Origin: Wyeomyia smithii
Taxonomy: Eukaryota > Arthropoda > Insecta > Diptera > Culicidae
Length of the DNA: 64,000 nucleotides
Reading direction: 5' to 3'
Assembly: GCF_029784165.1 (NCBI RefSeq)
Contig: NC_073695.1
Coordinates: 158,672,220 to 158,736,219, forward strand
Shown here piece by piece: positions 11,059 to 23,715 of the stretch; position 1 is the first letter of the stretch; every line of letters begins with the position of its first letter. A program made the position numbers and the translations under genes. Under the pieces are notes generated by a model. It saw only the letters and a list, made by a program, of their open reading frames with translations, was not told the origin of the DNA and did no database searches.

Positions 11059-13722
11059 TTTTGTTAATTGGGTCCCCCTTCCAGCCGCTATCCTTATCCA
11101 TACTGGAGTGGTCGCCTATCTGGTGTAACGCGGACGATTGTCACGCGTGCGGTAATTCTCGTTCTGAAGGAACTCAAACGGTTGACTTAAATGCGCCACC
11201 CCCGGAGAGGATCAACCGTCGTGTTGTATTTGCCCGGCAAGAGATCTCCTTTCAGGGCGGATTCAGTAAAAGAACCCGAGCTGTGAATCGCGGAAAGTAT
11301 GGCCAACAACCACCAACTTAAACGGCTATCTGAAAATTCAACGCCAGTGGAAAAAACGCAGAAGAGGTCTTTGAAACAACCCGTCGCTCGGCCAGTTAGC
11401 AAAAAAAAACACCACCCACTAGTTTATCATCACGGGGAACAGACTCCAATCAAACTAGCCGTTTCGGTCGGTAAGGTGGGTGGAGGGGATTGAGATTCCC
11501 AAGCAATCCTTACTTGGAGTAAAAAAGAAGAAAACGAACGAACCGCAACTGGACAAGCGACGTGAAGTTCCTAACAGACCGAACCAATCAACAGGGGTAG
11601 CTTCTCATATTCGCCAAAATGATCTCAACTGATTTGTGGGTTTACATTATCGGTAACATCGGTACATAGTGCACTTGTTTATTTTTAGCTAATTTACACG
11701 CTTCTTTATCTTCGGCCTTTGCCGACCTCTCCTCGAATCTACCTACTGTCTCATCTCTCACTTCTTTCCCCCTCTCTATCTACTGACCTATCGTGTGCGG
11801 TTTTAGTTCTATCGATTTCTAATCGGGCCTCTTCGTTCGAACGGGTTATTTCATTATATCATCTTTTATGACACTTTACATGCGCATGTTATGAAAAAGG
11901 TTTGAGTACTCACTGACCGTAGACCTTTGTAGTGCTCGGGAGCATACCTCGATGACTGACGACGGTGCGACGAAACAATGGCGGCGGTGCGACGAAACGA
12001 TGGCGTCGCTGGTGGTTGCGATGACGCCGACGAGGGACGTGGTAAATTTCGTTCCTGTCGATATGTTGAAAACGCTTGAAGAATCGACGGGGTTCGGACT
12101 GAACCGTGGATGACCGTTAGCCAATTCTAAGCCGTGGCGGGCAAAGCGATCCTGGTTTCGCTGGAAGTGGTTGACAAAGCAGCACGTTCCACGTGCATCG
12201 ATAGAACCGTTTCCTATGGTTCACTTAGCGGTGGTGGGAATTGTTCGCTTATAGACGAAAAAGCCGTTTGAACGGCTGTTCAAACGCGTTAGGGCGCGGT
12301 GTACGAAATTATTTTTCAATCAGTTTTACCTTTTATTTTCAGGCCTTTCACGCACACGATACCGCACAAACTATTTAAGTACTTATTTCTGTTTCCTATC
12401 TACGGGGGGAAAAACATCACTGTTACTGGCTAGACTGTAAGAAACTTCACTCACTTTACCTAATTATTTTATATCACTCGACAACGCGCGGATCCAACAC
12501 TCCACTTACATTCGCGAACCAGGTTAAATAAAGCTGGACGCTGCGAAAATCCCTCAGTTAAATAGTGAGCTATCTTTGGGAAATTTGAACCGGAAGTACG
12601 TTATCTAGCCGAAACAGGACAACGACCTTTCTTTTTTTTTTGTCGTTTACAGGTTCTCCCAAAAACCAATTCGTTGTTAATCCGGACTGGCATCTCTTTT
12701 TCGTTCAAGCCGTTTAAATTAAGCCATCTCAGATTCTGCCGACTACTAAAAATTCCCCTACTAAGAGAGATCTTGCCCGACGGAGAGAATACCGTGGAAA
12801 GACGGAATAAAGATTAACCGAGTATCCTCTGGTTAAGTGTTCACGCAGCAGGGACTTTCATAGAAGCTATGCGAACCGCAGCAGAGAGCCGCATAAGCTT
12901 TGTACGTTCGTTCGAAAAGGTGCGTGTCTGAGATATTTGCATACTTGCGTCTTGTGCCATTCATATCTAGATATTCGATTTGAAGTTGGTGTAATAATTA
13001 TCACCACAATAGTGAACCAGAATACAACGAAGATTTTGGTGAACAATACGGATAACAAATCATACTATAATAATAATTCCTAACATTGAAATAACTCTAA
13101 TCATGCATTTGTACAATATCTATATAAGTCAAAATGTGACCATGTTACACTGGTCCCATGGTAATCTATGCCGGGGCAGTGAGGCCCTGGCTAGGGGCGG
13201 CTGCCATAGCGCCTTATGAGCAACTATGACACCCCCGACCGGCGCAAGTCAGGAAAGGACATCTGATCCCACTCCTGCCCGGTTCCCACCGGGCAATGAA
13301 TTTGGAACGTACTGGAAGGCCTGCCAGGTTTTACGGGACGGAGACCCCTGCACCGGTTGTTGTCTCGCCGTTTCAAGCCGTTGTCACACGACCTTACTAA
13401 GGGAACTCGGCGCAGGTGCCAGCCCAGAATCGTGGTACGAGAACAAAATCCGACTCTTATCATATGGCGTTGCGACCAGTTGCCGTAATTGGGAACTTAC
13501 TGGCATCAATCCCAATGGGCGAATTAGTGCATTTGGGTGGTGGGAGCGGCACTATTCGCTCCGGCAGAGCTGCTTCCAGATAATGTGGCTTTTGCGAGAA
13601 TTCGGCGGCCCAATGCCTGAGTCTCACCACAACCTAGGCTAGCTCTCGCTGATGGTCCGGGACTGCTTGCTTGCAGTGAGCACTTCCGTGGCCTACGGTA
13701 ATCGCCAAATACCGACCCGTGG
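11059..13722 (-). other. R1-clade LINE 5' leader, 2.66 kb
   Basis: This is the region between the ORF1 start and the 5' end of copy 1. It is repeated almost base for base in both palindrome arms (29,021-32,192 and its mirror), which defines it as part of the element. Its first 150 nt on the minus strand (from about 13,722) contain several small hairpins, for instance ACTGC/GCAGT around a 6-nt loop. Open frames inside, such as 13,224-13,463 (minus) and 13,226-13,642 (plus), are partly conserved between copies only because the copies are young. I see no convincing product. A leader of this length is long for the clade. Confidence 0.75.
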
Positions 13723-13726
13723 TATA

Positions 13727-14399
13727 TCCCACAGACCGTTATTATAAAAAAAATGCACCAAAGAATCTGAGTACACCGTTCGATTCGTCAAAAAACTGGT
13801 TTTAAGGAGAGGTTTTGTACAAAAAACTCTATTTTGTCGTGTACAACGTACAGATAAGACATCGCAATATTCAGCAATTGTTTTTCTTTTAAAATTTTCC
13901 ACAACTTTGCTGAAGAAAGCAATCTGATCTATTGAAAATTAAAAAAAAAATTTTCATCTCACTTTAAGGTGGATTGATCGAAAAACTAAAAACGCCAAAA
14001 GTAAGGCCTTGTTCTATGAAACAATTTTACTGAAGACATGGAGTACATGAAATCAATTTTTCACAGTCAAATCTAGGACGATCACGATTTTACGAGTTTA
14101 GACCACTGTGCACTGTTTCGAATAAATCTTTCCACCAATTGTTATTGTCTTGAAATATAACCCTTGGAATGAGTAGAAACTATTTTGGAAGTTGTTTCAT
14201 AAAATGGTGGTTGAAAAACGTGCTTCACAATAAGTATTTCGTCGTTTTTTGTACTTTACAACCTTCAAAAGGGCATTACTCAAAAATGTACCGTACGATG
14301 ATTTTGAAATTTTGACCAGACATTCTGGACGTCATAACGAATCGAATGGTGTACTCAGATTCTTTGGTGCATTTTTTTTTATAATAACGGTGTGTGGGA
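13727..14399. mobile_element. MITE with 63-bp inverted termini, 673 bp
   Basis: The sequence TCCCACAGACCGTTATTATA at 13,727 and the complement at 14,337-14,399 form long terminal inverted repeats with few mismatches (for example GACC versus CACC). The interior has no transposase frame. On its left edge the LINE begins after only TATA. I cannot define a target duplication because the LINE replaced that flank. The superfamily is unknown. Confidence 0.65.
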
Positions 14400-15427
14400 G
14401 CACCGTGTCTGCTCTGTTTGGAATTTTATAACAATTTCTTCTTACACGATTTGATAACAAATAATAATCGAACATTTTGCCATGTTTAGAGTACCTATAA
14501 CTGGTAACATCTATATTTGAGAAGGTTATATTTCGTGACGTTACAACGCTCATTTTTCAGCAAGGGGTATTCTCACTCCGTTGTAACGTCACGAAAATAT
14601 GAATCAGTCGATATCCATTATTTATCACATATTTCTTAGACATTTTCATATGAAATAGTTCAATATATGATTTTATACATTTCTACTTCTACTTTATGCA
14701 CTTGGTTTGTGGGGTTATCCATAAACTACGTAGCGAATTTACTTTGTCGTTCAATGTTTGGACATGCAGAACCAAACTTAAACTTGGAGATTTTCAGTGA
14801 AGGAATGTGAGTTATGATAAAATCAATTCTTTCCATGAGTGACATATGTATCATAAATATTCTCAAATGTGTCTTATATGACATTATGTGTAAAACATAT
14901 TAAATTTATTTTTATTGTAGTTTTTTCACAATGTCTGAGTACGTTAGCAGTTTATTCAGCATTTATGTTAAAAACAAGTTTACAAATGTGTCCTTCATTC
15001 CAATAAATACAAGAAACCTTTCAAAAATTATAACAATAACACAAAAATGCCGCTTTTTAGCTTTTTTCGCTCCCGTAATATTTCCTTGATTTTTTAAAAC
15101 TAACACTACTTATTCAAGAAAATTTGAGTGCATTTTTGCCGCTGAAAATTTTTTCATCTAAACTTGCCCCAAAAATAAATAGCTGGCTTATTCCACGTTA
15201 TGGTGTTGGTCGTTCAAAAATGTTCTTCTCATCGTTAAATGTGATGTTGTCACGTCTCGTAATTGCGATAACCAACACATCCGGAAGATTGGCTTGAGCG
15301 ATGCGGACGAAGTATTCATTTCATTGATATGGTTACAGTGCGTCAATAGTTTTTCTCTTAGGGAACATTCGCATGTTACGTAACGCGGAAGTTGACAATT
15401 TTCAATCCCCCCTCACGCAATGAATTG
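14400..15427. other. AT-rich non-coding DNA, no gene
   Basis: I find no recognisable frame or element core. One local inverted pair is visible: CGTGACGTTACAACG at about 14,535 and TGTAACGTCACG at about 14,582. This could be part of another degenerate MITE. Confidence 0.5.
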
Positions 15428-16514
15428 TAATTATTATTATTATTATTATTATTTATTGAATTTCGTCATCCTACTACACGTCTTAATGATATTTGATATT
15501 TGGACTGGGAAAAGCCACCTTGAGCAAACTTGTGTCTTCACTCAAAGCGGCATAAAAACCCAGTATCTTTTAGTACAACACAATCACAAGATAAAACTAT
15601 TAGATTATAACAATACAGAATACTTAACAAGTGAACAAATACAGTTAAAAGACTAAACTAATATCACGTCGGTTATATTCTAAAGCCATCTGCCGAATTG
15701 GCTCACGCAGTCCGTAGTTGGTGCGATGTGACCTAACCCGTAGTAGCTGATTGTTCCGTTGCGGTCGGAGTGGGCAATGTAACTGAAGAAGCGACAGAAC
15801 GGTAGGGCAGTCATAAACGCCCAATAGTATTCTATGGGCGGTGTTTGCTAAAATATCCTTGCGACGTTGTTCGAGCGGCGCTAAGCCAATCAGTAGACAC
15901 AGTTGTTCATAGGGCGGTCGAGCGTCAGGGTTTCGCCATGGTAGCATACAGCAAATTTTCCGAATAAAACATTTTTGTATTCGCTCCAAACGGTTAGTCC
16001 AGAACTCATAGTGTGGATTCCAAACTACACAGCTAGCTTCGAAGATAGAGCGTACTAAAGAGCAATAGAGAGCACGCAGAGTTCCGGGATCAATTAATTC
16101 TCGTCCAATTCTGAAAATAATTCCCAGCTGTCGATTCGCCTTGTTTATAATCGTCATATAGTGTTGTATAAACGTCAAATGAGAATCCAACACCACGCCA
16201 AGGTCAGTTACAACATCGCTGCGTCATAAATACGTATCTCCAATGCAGTAATCATAAACCAAAGGCTGTTTTTTGCGACTGAAGCTGATAACAGAGCATT
16301 TTGAGATGCTGATTGTCATACGGTTAGATTCACACCATTGTGCAAACAAATCTACGTAGCTTTGAAGTCTTGCGCAGTCGTCGATAGATTCTATCAGCAA
16401 ATAGATTTTAACATCATCAGCATAACATAATCTGGTTCCACGTGGCAGCAACCGAGTGACATCATTAATGTACAGTGAGAAAAATAGCGGGCCTAAAATG
16501 CTACCTTGTGGTAG
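15428..16514 (-). pseudogene. CR1-like LINE fragment, 3' half of reverse transcriptase, 5' truncated
   Basis: The minus strand starts abruptly inside the RT domain with PQGSILGPLFFSLYIND at about 16,510, followed by the catalytic CYADDVKIY at about 16,430. The frame then shifts at about 16,200 and continues through the thumb and the typical C-terminal region (YCSLVRSIFE, WNPH) to a stop at 15,645. The 3' end is a (TAA)n run (15,428-15,453 read on plus as TTA). The protein resembles that of the intact CR1-clade element at 36,650-40,954 but is clearly another family member. The 5' truncation and simple-repeat tail are normal for target-primed insertion. Its 5' junction shares GCAAAGTTGTGG with the MITE it abuts. 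Confidence 0.8.
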
Positions 16515-16692
16515 CAAAGTTGTGGAAAATTTTAAAAGAAAAACAATTGCTGAATATTGCGATGTCCTATCTGTACGTTGGACACGACAAAATAGAGTTT
16601 TTTGTGCAAAACCCCTCCTTAAAACCAGTTTTTTGACGAATCGAACGGTGTACTCAGATTTTTTGGTGCATTTTTTTCATAATAACGGTCTG
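16515..16692. mobile_element. second copy (one end) of the 673-bp MITE
   Basis: This segment is the reverse complement of 13,727-13,905 with few differences, and ends CGGTCTGTGCGA before a (TA)n tract. Only one terminus is present because the CR1-like fragment takes the other side. In both copies the base pairs after the terminus are TATA, so this MITE end is linked to a TA run. Confidence 0.7.
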
Positions 16693-18109
<1,417 letters not shown>

Positions 18110-18293
18110 GGAGGGGCCATTGAGCAGTCAACTGCTTCAAAAATGTTCTAACTGTTGGGAGGAATGCTGTAAGAAAAACTTTTATTGGATCGGGTATATT
18201 GAAAGTTTCAAAAATCCAGTCCACAATGTCAGAAAATTTAACCAGTCCAGCATTTGATTTTTCAACTGGATGTGCAAAAAGAACAACTGGGGT

Positions 18294-19523
18294 TTAAGGA
18301 GTTCCAGGAAGTGCTGGGAACTCTTTCTGGGACTTTAAATTTGCTAGCCCAGAAGCGGTTTGCTTCGGTTTTTCCGCTGCACTTTTAGGTTTGTTTGTAC
18401 CATTTATTTCACCTTGGGAAATCTTAGGAACTTTTCGGGGAAGTTTAGGAGAGGAAATATTTTTCCTCTTTCTAGACTCCCCAGGATTGGCATAAGATGT
18501 TCCCGCTGGTGAATCGTCAGAATCGGTTTCATCAGAGGACAACAGATCAAAGGGGTTTGATGTTATGGGACACGTGGTAGCGGTCTTCTTCAGCATGTCA
18601 GCGTAGGAACGCTCTTTGAGAGACCGTTTTATTTTATCCCTGCGCTGCATGTACACCGTACATGTCGAGAGCTCATGCAGATTTTCCCCGCAGTGAATAC
18701 ACTTTTCAGCGTTAACACTGCAAGAATCCTCCGCATGAATCTCCCCACACTTGCCACAACGTGCCTTATTGCAGCAGTAGGCGGCTGTATGGCCTAACTG
18801 CTTGCAATTCAGGCAGTTCATGACGCGGGGCACGTAAAGCCTCACAGGGAGACGAACTCGGTGGATCGAGATGTGGCTTGGTAGTGCAGACCCGGCAAAC
18901 GTAACTCGAAACGAGTCTGACGGAGTGTTAATTTTGTTGTCACCGACGAGCGATACCGACCGCAATTGCTTGCAGTCGAGCACCTTTACATCGGGACATG
19001 TACTGTTCTTAAAGCACCCTCTAGCACTTTTCAATATACACTCGACGGAAAGACTCCAATCGGTCACGACACCGTCGATCTCCACATCTCTAGCGGGTAC
19101 ATAGACACGGTATTCCCGTGTAAAGAGTTCGGAGCAAGCTATATCGTGGGCCTCTTTGAGGTCATTGACCACGACACGGAGCTTGTCCGGCCTGATTTTT
19201 AAAATTTCAGTCACAGATTTATAGTGTGACGTCAGGTCTTTCGAAATCTGTAAAATGTTTAAAGATTTCGATTTCGGCCCCGCTTTAGGCCTTAGGTAAA
19301 CTGCCACTGGAAGAGTCGATTCATCTGGATACAATCTGACACGTGGGGAAGCTGAAGACTTAATATTAGGAGTGGGGGCAGGAGGGACAGGATCAGGGGG
19401 ATTCGAGGATGGAGGTGCGGGAGGTGGGGGATCTACATCCATCGCACTAAAACTAGCGCGCCGATGGGACAGACAAGAAGCACGTACCTTCCTTTCTTTT
19501 TCTCCTTCGTGTTGGATAATCAT
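18294..19523 (-). CDS. I-clade LINE ORF1: gag-like protein with CCHC knuckles
   Basis: This is a continuous 409-residue frame. The N-terminus has a proline-rich segment (residues about 30-52). The centre resembles the RRM-like/PRE_C2HC region of LINE ORF1 proteins. Three Cys-His knuckles follow (CLNCKQLGHTAAYC, CGKCGEIHAEDSC, CIHCGENLHELSTC, about residues 237-290), which bind nucleic acid. The C-terminal third is Ser/Lys-rich. The start may be the first ATG (19,523) or the later one in the sequence FSAMDVDPP. The right-arm copy has a CAG-to-TAG change near residue 91, so only this arm keeps the frame. Confidence 0.8.
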   Translation of the reverse strand: MIIQHEGEKERKVRASCLSHRRASFSAMDVDPPPPAPPSSNPPDPVPPAPTPNIKSSASPRVRLYPDESTLPVAVYLRPKAGPKSKSLNILQISKDLTSHYKSVTEILKIRPDKLRVVVNDLKEAHDIACSELFTREYRVYVPARDVEIDGVVTDWSLSVECILKSARGCFKNSTCPDVKVLDCKQLRSVSLVGDNKINTPSDSFRVTFAGSALPSHISIHRVRLPVRLYVPRVMNCLNCKQLGHTAAYCCNKARCGKCGEIHAEDSCSVNAEKCIHCGENLHELSTCTVYMQRRDKIKRSLKERSYADMLKKTATTCPITSNPFDLLSSDETDSDDSPAGTSYANPGESRKRKNISSPKLPRKVPKISQGEINGTNKPKSAAEKPKQTASGLANLKSQKEFPALPGTP

Positions 19524-19743
19524 CCACAGGAGTGCGCTGCACTCACCACCAAATCGTTCGACAGCAGGCAGCTACAAAGCGACACAGTTACACAAAGGCG
19601 CTTGACCTTGAATGCGGATTATAGCGAAACAGCAATCTAAACAAAAGACACCGGGCCCGGTCAAAGAATGCTTGCGCACACGTTTTGAATTTTATCGGAG
19701 CGACCTCGAAACACAACCGATGCTGATGCGTGGTCGGCACAGA

Positions 19744-21395
19744 ATGATGTGAGTCCAATTGAAAATGAAGTGACACGTCAATTTGATTTAATTTCTTCCC
19801 AGAATTTTTTACCTGCAGAAATAATTAAAACTAACTTAAATGAGAATAAATCAATTATTAAAAATTTCAAAAATATGAGAGCACCTGGTGACGATGAAAT
19901 CTTTAATATATTAATCAAACATCTCCCTGAGAGCACAAATGGGATTTTTAGTGAAAATTTTTAATTGCTGCTTTAGAATTGCATATTTTCCTAAATTATG
20001 GGAAAATGCAAAAATTATTCCAATTTTAAAACCGGATAAGAATCCAGCTGAAGTTTCAAGTTATCGACCAACCAGTTTGCTCTCTTCAATAAGTAAACTG
20101 TTTGAGAGAATTATTCTTAACAGAATAATGTCACCACAACGAAAATTCAATTTTGCAAATGAACAGTTTGGATTTCGCCATGGGAATTCCACAACTCATC
20201 AATTGCTCAGAGTTACTAATATGATACGAGCTAACAAATCTGAAGGTTATTCCACTGGAGCTGCTCTTTTAGACATAGAAAAAGCATTCGACAGTGTTTG
20301 GCATAAAGGTTTGATTGCGAAATTGCAAACATTTAATTTTCCAATTTTCCTAATTAAAATTTGGGAAAATTATCTTACTGATCGAACTCTGCAGGTTGTC
20401 TATCAAAATTCAAAATCTGATAGATTTCCTGTCAGAGCAGGTGTGCCTCTAGGTTCTGTCTTGGGCCCATTTCTGTACAACATATTCACTTCAGATCTTC
20501 CTGATTTGCCTCCAGGATGCACAAAGTCATTGTTCTGCGATGACACAAGCATTTCCGTAAAAGGAAAAAGTCTTCGTCTTCGTCGATTGCAGAAAAGTTT
20601 AGATATTTTTTCTTCCTACTTGCAAAAGTGGAAAATCTCTCCTAATGCTTCTAAAACTCAAATGATAATTTTTCCCCATAAGACTAGGGCTTCTTTCCTC
20701 AAGCAAAACAAATATCACGTTGTCAAGATGAAAGGGTTATTTTAAGTTGGTCTGACAAGGATAAGTACTTGGGACTAATTTACGATAAAAAACTTATTTT
20801 CAAAGAGCACATTGAAAGTATACAAGCCAAGTGCATCAAATATACGAGATGTTTATATCCTCTCATTTACAGGAATTCTAAACTTTGTTTAAAGAACAAA
20901 CTTTTGATTTACAAACAAATTTTTAGACCAGCAATGCTTTATGCTGTACCGATCTGGTCAAGTTGCTGTTCAACAAGGAAGAAAACGCTCCAAAGGATTC
21001 AGGATAAAATTCTGAAAATGATTTTGAAGCGTCCTCCTTGGTTTGGTACACTCGAATTACATAGACTTACTGGTGTTGAAACATTAGAAGCTATGTCAAA
21101 TAAAATTATTAACAATTTTCGACAAAAATCGTTGCAATCCTCGATTGCTACGATAAGCTCTCTTTATAGCCAATAAGTTATCAATTAAGTTAGTTGTAAG
21201 TTTACTTCCCATTTTCTGACAAGTAGGTTTAAATCCCTACGAATGATAAGTCCTAATTGTGAAAGCAAACAAATCCTAACAATTAAATTACAAATTACTA
21301 ACAGTGTTGAGAAGTCACCAATTGGGATTAGACATACATACTCATTATTTACTAATATTTATCATAAATACTTAAGCTACTAACAAATCCCCCTC
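19744..21395 (+). mobile_element. Jockey-clade (Juan-like) LINE, 5' truncated, left-arm copy
   Basis: The element begins inside the RT domain and abuts head-to-head with the 5' end of the I-clade LINE at 19,743. After the coding part, a 3' UTR of about 200 bp runs to about 21,395. The RT sequence has the style of mosquito Jockey/Juan elements. The tight junction suggests that the I-clade element inserted into it and that its upstream part was lost or lies elsewhere. Confidence 0.75.
19749..21176 (+). pseudogene. Jockey-clade reverse transcriptase, broken
   Basis: The reverse transcriptase domain is spread over three frames. 19,749-19,964 has the PGDDEIFN segment. 19,939-20,745 has PILKPDKNP, SYRPTSLLSS, FGFRHGNSTTHQ, ALLDIEKAFDSVWH, AGVPLGSVLGPFLYN and the catalytic FCDDTSI. 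20,769-21,176 has the C-terminal region (LGLIYDKKLIFKEHI, WSSC). Frames change near 19,950 and 20,745. The motif GVPLGS deviates from the usual GVPQGS, and FCDD from FADD, which suggests decay. The right arm has the same frames and breaks, so they predate the duplication. Confidence 0.85.
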
Positions 21396-22740
21396 TTTAA
21401 AACAGTCTTTTCAAGACTGCTTGAACTCACCCACTTTTCTCAGAGATGGATGGACCGATTTTCACGAAATAAGTTGCAATAGAAAGGTCTAGTTGCCTGA
21501 TAAGGCCCTATTGAATTTTATTATAATCGGACTGTAACTTTGTCTGTTATGTATTAAAATGTAAAAGTTATGAAACTCCAATATCTCAGAAACTACACAA
21601 CCTATTTGAACAAAATAGGTATCAAATGAACGGACTGTCTTCAAAACCACCGACTAACGAATTTTATGATGGTTGAACATGAAGTTCAAAGGTTATGAAA
21701 GAAACGTGTTCAGAAAACTTTTTAAATTCACTCGTTTTGCCAAAGATGGCTGGACTGATTTCAACAATCTTAGTGTCAAATTAAAGGTTTAGTTGCTTTA
21801 TTAATACCCCTTACATTTGATTATAACACTGGTTGACAAAGTCGAATAAAATGCTGCTCTGAGGCTCACAATAGCTGCCCTAGAAAAAAAAAATTTACAG
21901 GAATGGATAGAAAGCTATAGTTTTCCATTTTTTCTCAGTTTGACCTTCGCGGTCACACTTGTGTTGATCAGTGTAATCGGATCGGATTGTTTAAATATTG
22001 AAAGTCTGTTCTCTCAAAGATTGCACGACTTATTAAACTAGCTGCTTTGATCAAAAGTCGATATCAAGAGTCATTATGATAGAAAGGTTATTTATTTAGT
22101 ACAAATATTACGTCAAATTACAAATATTATGATCCAAATATTCCTTCAAGTACAACATCAATATACTAAAATCCAAAGAGTTGATATAACTTTATTGGAT
22201 TGTATTTGGAAATTGAAGGATGTTTTCCAGCAACCGGATCTCAAAATGAAGCATGGAGTTGATTCCTGGCCTCTGAGGATCATCCCTGGTACTGAAAAAC
22301 TTACATTAGGTAATGTTTGTTCCTTTTAGACTGGTTTCCATGAACCGGTAGAAACTATCTAGAAATTTAAAATGGCGTCTGAAGATGATTTTTGGCCTCC
22401 GAGTATCATACCGCTTCCCCAAATCGTATTGGATGATATTTGTCACTTTAGGCTGTTGATCGGAGACTGTCGCCATCTTCGCCATCGAAATACCCAGATC
22501 AGGCAGTTCGGCAATTTTATGATGGATTTTATGATATCAGGCAACCAGAAGAGGTCATCTGGATTGAAAATGGGGTTTGAGGTCGGATTCTGGCCACTGG
22601 GTATAATCCAGGTCTCAAGAACCCATATTGATTGGTATTTGACCATTCAATGGATGCCCCTAAGAAACGATCAGTAATATCAACTGCGTTAAAGAATTTC
22701 ATTCTCACTGATAAGATCATTCAAATTTACGTAGGTATAA
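21396..22740. repeat. degenerate mosquito-type dispersed repeats
   Basis: TTTTCTCAGAGATGG(A/C)TGGA followed by CGATTT and TCTCAGAAACTACACAACC blocks recur here and in each 2.2-kb tandem unit, with the sense (pattern about 200-250 bp). From about 22,130 a different repeat type begins that resembles the 125-bp array at 880-1,634 (CCTGGCCTCTGAGGATCATC, AAAATGGCGTCTGA). No coding signal was found; the short frames in this stretch lack motifs. Confidence 0.6.
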
Positions 22741-23282
22741 GAAACAACATTTAATTATACATTATTTACAAAATTTCATAATCAGCCCAAAACTACCTAG
22801 ACCATTGAAGCCATAAATGAAAAGAACCCCATTAAAATTCAGCCTAAGAGAGCCGAGAAATGCACGAAATAAACAGAGAAGGGCAAAGTAACCACCTTTA
22901 TAATTCAGAAGAAACCGAAAGAAACATGATCACAAGTTAGGGCTCCTACTACAGAAGACGAGACGAGCGGCGAGTTACTCGTCTGACCAATTTTGGTATT
23001 GCAGAAAGCGAGTCGGCTGGATTTTGGACGGGTAGCTCATCTGTCACTCAGTTTTCACCAGTCAAATTTCACTCGCGTTCCCTAACAAAACATTTTGCCC
23101 GCGTCGTTTTCTGTCATAGGGGTCTATACTTTGAATGATTGAAAACACTTTTAAACGCCAGAAGAAAAAACAACACGATAGATTTAAAAATCCACTCTAA
23201 ATACTACAAGGTGTACAGTCCTAGGGGTTGTATGAAATGGTGACGTAGGACAAATATAAATATTAACTTTAACTCTCGTTTA
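22741..23282. other. no feature recognised
   Basis: This is non-coding DNA with no repeat that I can place, apart from its mirror at 52,114-52,655. A locally GC-rich, CGAG-rich part is at about 22,958-23,035. Confidence 0.5.
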
Positions 23283-23360
23283 AGGGCTGCGTAGCCGCAA
23301 GGTTGCAGAGTCCCCTTGTCAAGCGAATGGTCGTAGGGTCGAATCTTAGTAGAATCAGGC
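23283..23360 (+). repeat. tRNA-derived SINE-like segment
   Basis: GCTGCGTAGCCGCAAGGTTG resembles a pol III A-box region and GGTCGAATCTTAG, 50 nt later, a degenerate B box. Spacing and order fit a tRNA-derived head. The body and tail of the SINE are not clear. The mirror copy is at about 52,036-52,113. Confidence 0.45.
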
Positions 23361-23715
23361 CATTGGATGTCAAAACTGGACTTTTGAGTTCATTCTCAGA
23401 CTCCCCACCACTTACCCTTTCTTTACGCTGAAATCTATAACACCTTTGCGTGACTTGCTCTTAACAACAACATAAGTCCCTCTTATTAATAAAACTGGCC
23501 AAAAGGACGCATGACGAAACTGCTCCAGGGTATTATAATTGGTGATATGTGGCAAGAGGAACGAGCGTAGTAGAACAGTAAGCGTGTGAAAGGAATAAGC
23601 ATGCCACTTCTCAATAGCGGAATTGCTGATAATAAAAGTGCGAGATACAGCAGACACCCGGGCATATCTCACAATAGTTCTACGATTCTGGTCGCAGTAA
23701 GGAAGTCTATATAGG
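23361..23715. other. unassigned, possible SINE body
   Basis: An 86-residue open frame on the minus strand (23,412-23,672) is conserved in the mirror arm but has no motif I recognise. Conservation only reflects recent duplication. Confidence 0.4.

Noticed and set aside
13682..13722. HDV-like ribozyme at the LINE 5' end
   Set aside because: GGGTCGG is present at the start, as in HDV, but I could not find the complementary P1 strand at the proper distance, so no feature was called.
15420..15656. 78-residue frame starting with Tyr repeats
   Set aside because: It is the (TTA)n tail and 3' UTR of the CR1-like LINE fragment read on the wrong strand.
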